Shown in pieces: positions 13,855 through 17,305 of a stretch of 17,305 nucleotides of DNA. The position numbers and the translations under genes are program-made. Position 1 is the first letter of the stretch, and every line of letters starts with the position of its first letter. Below the pieces are notes generated by a model, which searched no databases, was not told the origin of the DNA, and saw nothing but the letters and a program-made list of their open reading frames with translations. The stretch is from JBFMDH01 sp044868105 (GTDB lineage Bacteria > Acidobacteriota > Blastocatellia > UBA7656). The stretch lies in contig JBIOWC010000095.1 in assembly GCA_044868105.1 (NCBI GenBank), positions 1 to 17,305 of the forward strand. Reading direction: 5' to 3'.

Positions 13855-15411
13855 ATGGCATCAGACTCAGTGAATGCGATGAATGGCAATGCCCATGCGG
13901 ATGAACGAAGCGACCCTTGCATTATGGTGATCTTCGGCGCCTCAGGCGATTTGACGAAACGCAAGTTAATTCCGGCGCTCTATAATCTGGCCAAGAGCGG
14001 TCTGTTATCGAGACAGTTTGCGGTTATCGGCATTGCGCGTTCGGAAATGACCGATGAACAGTTTCGCGAAAAGATCTCGAACGACATGAAAGAGTTTGCC
14101 ACCAGCGAAATCGAACCCGATTTATGGGATTGGATTCAACGCCGATTGCATTACATACCGGGCAGCTTTAGCGACGACGGCCTGTATCAGAAACTCCAAG
14201 AACGGCTTGAACAGGTCAATCAGGAACATGGCACCCATAGCAACTATTTTTATTATCTGGCAACGGCGCCGGATTTTTTCGGTGAAGTGGTGCGCAAACT
14301 CGGAGCCGCGGGCCTGGCTAAAGAAGAACCGGGCAAGGGGTGGCGGCGGGTGATTGTCGAAAAGCCATTCGGGCGCGATTATGATTCGGCGCACGCCCTC
14401 AATCTGGAACTCAGGGAAGTGCTCAACGAGAAACAGATTTATCGCATTGACCATTATCTCGGTAAAGAGACGGTACAAAATATTTTGGTCTTTCGTTTCG
14501 GTAACGGCATCTTTGAACCTATCTGGAATCGCCGCTACATTGACCACGTGCAGATTACCGCGTCGGAATCAGTCGGCGTTGAAGGGCGCGGCGGATATTA
14601 TGAAACTTCGGGCGCTTTAAGAGACATGGTTCCCAATCATCTCTTTCAACTGGTCACCCTCACGGCGATGGAACCGCCCATCTCCTTTGAAGCCGATGCG
14701 GTGCGCGATGAACAGGCGAAAATCTTGCATGCCATTCAACCGATGAACGACGAAGAGGTCATTCGCCGAACCGTGCGCGGACAATATGGCGATGGCCAGG
14801 CCAAAGGCGAACGCGCCATTGCCTATCGCGCCGAAGCCCAGGTCGCCCCCAATTCCAATACCGAAACTTTCGTTGCCATGAAATTATTGATTGATAACTG
14901 GCGCTGGGCGGACGTGCCGTTTTATCTCAGAACCGGCAAACATCTTCCCAAACGCGTCACCGAAATTGCCATTCAATTCAAACGCGCGCCGTTTGTTCTG
15001 TTTCGCGATACGCCGGTTGATAAATTGATAACCAATCGGCTGGTCATTCACATTCAACCCGACGAAGGCATCTCCCTGCATTTTGGCGCCAAGGTTCCGG
15101 GCCCGGTTGTCAAACTCGGCGATGTGGATATGGACTTCAATTACGTAGATTATTTTGGCAAGACGACAAGCACCGGGTACGAGCGGTTGCTTTACGATTG
15201 TATGACGGGGGATGCGACGCTCTTTCAACGCGCCGATATGGTTGAAGCCGCCTGGCGCGTGGTCAGTCCGATTATTGATATTTGGAATGCGCTTCCGGCG
15301 CGCAATTTCCCGAATTATGCGTCGGGAACCTGGGGACCGAAAGAGGCAGACGACCTGCTGGAACGTGAAGGTCGTCGCTGGCGCAAAGATGAAAGCGATT
15401 TCGCCGGATAG
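13855..15411 (+). CDS. zwf: Glucose-6-phosphate 1-dehydrogenase
   Basis: Oxidises glucose-6-P to 6-phosphoglucono-lactone, the entry step of the oxidative pentose phosphate pathway, in the cytoplasm. 518 residues, normal for the family. Visible: NAD(P)-binding IFGASGDLTKRKL (26-38), EKPFG (169-173), the signature RIDHYLGKE (197-205) with the substrate-binding Lys204, and DMVPNH with catalytic His262. About 22 residues precede the first strand, a modest extension. The start ATG has a strong GGAGG (13841-13845) nine bases upstream. Only 44 bp separate it from gnd, so the two are probably cotranscribed. The next enzyme in the path, 6-phosphogluconolactonase, is not in the window. Confidence 0.97.
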   Translation: MASDSVNAMNGNAHADERSDPCIMVIFGASGDLTKRKLIPALYNLAKSGLLSRQFAVIGIARSEMTDEQFREKISNDMKEFATSEIEPDLWDWIQRRLHYIPGSFSDDGLYQKLQERLEQVNQEHGTHSNYFYYLATAPDFFGEVVRKLGAAGLAKEEPGKGWRRVIVEKPFGRDYDSAHALNLELREVLNEKQIYRIDHYLGKETVQNILVFRFGNGIFEPIWNRRYIDHVQITASESVGVEGRGGYYETSGALRDMVPNHLFQLVTLTAMEPPISFEADAVRDEQAKILHAIQPMNDEEVIRRTVRGQYGDGQAKGERAIAYRAEAQVAPNSNTETFVAMKLLIDNWRWADVPFYLRTGKHLPKRVTEIAIQFKRAPFVLFRDTPVDKLITNRLVIHIQPDEGISLHFGAKVPGPVVKLGDVDMDFNYVDYFGKTTSTGYERLLYDCMTGDATLFQRADMVEAAWRVVSPIIDIWNALPARNFPNYASGTWGPKEADDLLEREGRRWRKDESDFAG

Positions 15412-15655
15412 CAATTACCAAAAAGCCGCACCGCGATTCAGCAATTCAGAAGGGGTGAGCAGGCGCATCGTTCATCAGGTTCAGGGCAATCCTGGGCGGT
15501 GAATTGGTGAGATAGCAAAGCGGGTCAGGCGGTTAAACCAACGTCACCCCTACGGGTTTGCGGTTTCGCGGTTTTTCGCCAATTAAAATTGGAATAAAAA
15601 AGTCTGGCGGGTGGATTTACTAGGCGAGCGATTTCAGAGAAAGGAGATTTCACCA
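15412..15655. other. Spacer between zwf and the DoxX-family gene
   Basis: No gene seen. It contains a short palindrome CCAATT-AA-AATTGG (15579-15592) followed by AATAAAAAAG, too weak to call a terminator, and a stretch of G/T-rich near-repeats (GCGGTTTCGCGGTTTTTCGCC, about 15560-15580). The promoter of the DoxX gene probably lies here, but I cannot place it. Confidence 0.4.
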
Positions 15656-15658
15656 GTG

Positions 15659-16057
15659 ATGCCTAATAAATCCCAGAACATTATCAGTTGGGTATTGCAG
15701 ATCATCGTCGCCGTCATTCTATTTCAAACCCTCTTTTTCAAATTCACAGGCGCAGAAGAATCAAAATATATATTTTCCACACTCGGGGTTGAACCCTGGG
15801 GACGCATCGGTTCAGGTCTTATCGAACTCGTCACGGTCGTCCTGCTGTTGATTCCGCGTACCGTCCCCTACGGCGCGCTTCTCGCGCTCGGTACCACCGC
15901 CGGCGCAATTTTTAGCCATCTGACGAAACTCGGCATCGTTGTTAAAGATGACGGCGGGTTGTTATTTACCCTGGCGTGCGTGACCTTCGTCAGCAGCGCG
16001 GTTATTCTGTTTTTGCATCGCCGCGAAATTCCGATTGTAGGTCAGGTTTTTGGGTGA
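15659..16057 (+). CDS. DoxX-family small membrane protein
   Basis: 132-residue integral membrane protein with four predicted helices (about 9-30, 48-66, 70-90, 99-119) and the family pattern: first helix ending in FFKFTG, then a loop with GVEPWGRIGSGLIELV leading into helix two. DoxX-like proteins are poorly characterised; some act with thiosulfate/quinone oxidation or thiol stress systems, but nothing in the context supports a specific role here. The start is either ATG 15659 or GTG 15656, one codon earlier; AAGGAG at 15641-15646 is 12 or 9 bases away, so the GTG has slightly better spacing. The longer frame from GTG 15611 would include the ribosome binding site and is rejected. A strong terminator follows 37 bases after the stop. 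Confidence 0.85.
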   Translation: MPNKSQNIISWVLQIIVAVILFQTLFFKFTGAEESKYIFSTLGVEPWGRIGSGLIELVTVVLLLIPRTVPYGALLALGTTAGAIFSHLTKLGIVVKDDGGLLFTLACVTFVSSAVILFLHRREIPIVGQVFG

Positions 16058-16094
16058 CTTCGGTTTGAGCGGAAGTCAAAGTAGTTTCCTCCTT

Positions 16095-16142
16095 TTGGCG
16101 CGACAGGTAGAATAACCGCTCACTGTCGCGCCAATTTTTTTT
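16095..16142 (+). terminator. Strong intrinsic terminator after the DoxX-family gene
   Basis: A 12-bp perfect stem TTGGCGCGACAG (16095-16106) with CTGTCGCGCCAA (16123-16134), a 16-base loop, then a T-run 16135-16142. It sits directly before the ribosome binding site (AGAGGA, 16143-16148) of the next gene, leaving no room for a promoter after it. Confidence 0.88.
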
Positions 16143-16152
16143 AGAGGATTCG

Positions 16153-16872
16153 ATGACCAAGACCCGTTTATTTCGCGTTGCGCTGTTTTGCTTATTTATA
16201 CTGACCCTTTCAACCCCCTTCACGCGCTTCGACCTGGCACGGGCTCAAGCCGCGACACGCGATCCAGCGACACGCGAGCCAGCGACGCGCGAGCCAGTGA
16301 CACGCGCCGCGGCAATTAAAGAGACCCGCAAAATCGTTGATGAAATTATTCAAGCCGCTTATCCTGAACTCGCGAAAGTTGATATTCAAATAAAAGCTTT
16401 CAACGATGACGCCGATTATTTCCGCACCCTGCTGAGTTTCAAACGCTTCCTGTTTGGACAGCGGATGCAATATTTTATCCGCGTCAATCCGCGACTTTTT
16501 GAACTTGCTGCGCCCGAAGAGGGCGTGCGCGCCATCCTGGCTCACGAACTCGGGCACGTCTTTGAATTTCATCAGCAAAATCGTATGAAACTTTTGCGGC
16601 TGGTTCGCTTGATGTCGAAAACTTATACGGCGCGATTTGAACGCCGAACCGATTTGCAGGCGATTTCACGCGGCTATGGCGCAGGGTTGAAAGCGTACCG
16701 CGTCTGGCTTTACCAACATGTGCCGGCTAAAAAATTGGCCGAGAAGCAGCGCAATTATTTTTCGCCTGAAGAGATTGAGGCGATAGAAATGCAATTGAAA
16801 GCCAATCCTTCACGACTCGCATATTGGTTCAAACATGTGCCGCTCAAATTGGAAGACATTATTAAGCAATAA
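16153..16872 (+). CDS. Secreted putative zinc metalloprotease (HELGH type)
   Basis: 239 residues. Residues 1-31 look like a signal peptide (basic start, hydrophobic core LFCLFILTLS, possible cut near ARA). Residues 34-53 are a linker of four ATREP-like units encoded by a 15-bp tandem repeat. The core contains AILAHELGHVFEFH with HELGH at 131-135 (two His and the catalytic Glu132) and, about 28 residues on, FERRTDLQAI (162-171) with Glu163 as candidate third zinc ligand and Asp167, like the downstream ligand helix of M48-type gluzincins. No C-terminal anchor is seen. AGAGGA (16143-16148) precedes the ATG. Preceding terminator and following convergent terminator make it a single-gene unit. Peptidase activity and substrate are inferred; the exact family is uncertain. 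Confidence 0.75.
   Translation: MTKTRLFRVALFCLFILTLSTPFTRFDLARAQAATRDPATREPATREPVTRAAAIKETRKIVDEIIQAAYPELAKVDIQIKAFNDDADYFRTLLSFKRFLFGQRMQYFIRVNPRLFELAAPEEGVRAILAHELGHVFEFHQQNRMKLLRLVRLMSKTYTARFERRTDLQAISRGYGAGLKAYRVWLYQHVPAKKLAEKQRNYFSPEEIEAIEMQLKANPSRLAYWFKHVPLKLEDIIKQ
16252..16308 (+). repeat. 15-bp tandem repeat inside the metalloprotease gene
   Basis: About four units of the pattern GCGACACGCGAGCCA begin at 16252, 16267, 16282 and 16297 (the last one diverged at its end). They are in frame and encode ATRDP, ATREP, ATREP, VTRAA. Such repeats can change copy number by slippage, altering linker length without a frameshift. Confidence 0.85.
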
Positions 16873-17084
16873 GGTTGTGCTTAACAGGCCGGTGCGACGG
16901 CTGGCGGCAGACTCGATATGACTGCGAGCGCGGCACGCTCTGCCTCTTGCCGACAACAATTGCCCGCATCCGTGCTCCCGGTAAAAATGCGTCGCCACAT
17001 TCTGAAATCCGCAATTGATAACTCTTTTAATGGCGCTGCAACTTTAATCGAAATTCCATCGGTCGCTGAAAACGTCGAACAATA
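16873..17084. other. Spacer between the metalloprotease gene and the shared terminator
   Basis: 212 bp with no supported gene. The part around 16901-16952 is GC-rich with several small inverted repeats (GGCAGA/TCTGCC at 16906 and 16939; GAGCG/CGCTC at 16925 and 16935), so the mRNA tail may be folded. Function unknown. Confidence 0.4.
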
Positions 17085-17120
17085 AAAAAGGTCGGAAAGC
17101 AGCGGCTCTCCGACCTTTTT
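17085..17120. terminator. Bidirectional intrinsic terminator between convergent genes
   Basis: A 12-bp stem (17085-17096 with 17109-17120) with GC core GGTCGGA/TCCGACC flanked by A-run and T-run, 12-base loop. The A/T flanks give a T-run on either strand, so it can end both the metalloprotease transcript and the minus-strand transcript coming from the right. Confidence 0.88.
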
Positions 17121-17164
17121 CAGGTTAAGGGACTATCGGTTTATGGGCAGTCCGCAGGTTTCAA

Positions 17165-17305
17165 CTACATCTGCGGGGCGCCGCAGACACAGGTGTCATT
17201 GCGGGTGTCGCGATCCTGGATGACACAGCGCACCGTCCCTGGCGGGCTTTGCAAACTCGCATTGCCCGAAGGCGGCGCACTGCCAGCCGACAAGTTGATG
17301 ATCAC
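17165..17305 (-). CDS. 3' end of an unrecognised minus-strand gene, cut by the right edge
   Basis: An open minus-strand frame enters from the right edge and stops with TAG at 17167-17165, leaving 46 codons. The visible tail is Ser/Pro/Gly-rich and then holds three Cys in the segment CVIQDRDTRNDTCVCGAP, suggesting an exported protein with disulfides or a bound metal; that is a guess. Support for coding: the frame is open across the whole visible stretch, and the two-way terminator lies 45 bases after its stop. No family can be named. Confidence 0.5.
   Translation of the reverse strand: MIINLSAGSAPPSGNASLQSPPGTVRCVIQDRDTRNDTCVCGAPQM

Overview
The window looks like chromosomal DNA of a free-living heterotrophic bacterium. 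I infer Acidobacteriota, probably class Blastocatellia. The reasons are an overlapping pair of an ECF sigma factor (Sig-70_X6-like) and a membrane serine/threonine kinase with TPRs, a Gfo/Idh/MocA oxidoreductase with a QKP motif, many large secreted proteins and a moderately high GC content. No rRNA, tRNA, CRISPR array, transposase or phage gene is visible. The taxonomic assignment is inference only.

Left part (1-1860): the 3' part of a Gfo/Idh/MocA oxidoreductase gene enters from the left edge. It is followed by about 630 bp without a convincing gene. This stretch is built from several short repeat families: 39/42-bp units x3, 26-bp units x3, and a 19-bp motif x2 that shares an inverted core with the first family. 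It ends in a strong two-way terminator.

Secreted protease and signalling (1861-8270): a minus-strand gene encodes an 895-residue secreted M4 (thermolysin-type) metalloprotease with a C-terminal domain of six repeats. Divergent from it, across a 349-bp spacer with an extended -10 promoter, lies a two-gene operon: an ECF sigma factor overlapping by 11 bp a serine/threonine kinase with one membrane segment and a TPR-type C-terminal half. No anti-sigma gene is present, so the kinase is the likely partner of the sigma factor.

Central carbon block (8699-15411): four plus-strand genes, transketolase (tkt), glucose-6-phosphate isomerase (pgi, of the kind usually fused to transaldolase), a short-type decarboxylating 6-phosphogluconate dehydrogenase (gnd) and glucose-6-phosphate dehydrogenase (zwf). 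Together they interconvert fructose-6-P and glucose-6-P, oxidise glucose-6-P to ribulose-5-P with NAD(P)H production, and recycle pentoses. 6-Phosphogluconolactonase and transaldolase are not in the window. The spacers in this block are highly structured: two stem-loops before tkt, a row of five or six hairpins between tkt and pgi, and a 24-bp long hairpin between pgi and gnd.

Right part (15412-17305): a small DoxX-family membrane protein, a textbook terminator, a secreted HELGH-type putative metalloprotease with a 15-bp tandem repeat in its N-terminal linker, a bidirectional terminator, and the 3' end of a convergent Cys-containing minus-strand gene that runs off the right edge.

Most genes are ordinary members of known families. 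The best candidates for something undescribed are the multi-hairpin element at 10806-10965, the repeat mosaic at 1350-1720, and the sigma factor/kinase/protease neighbourhood.
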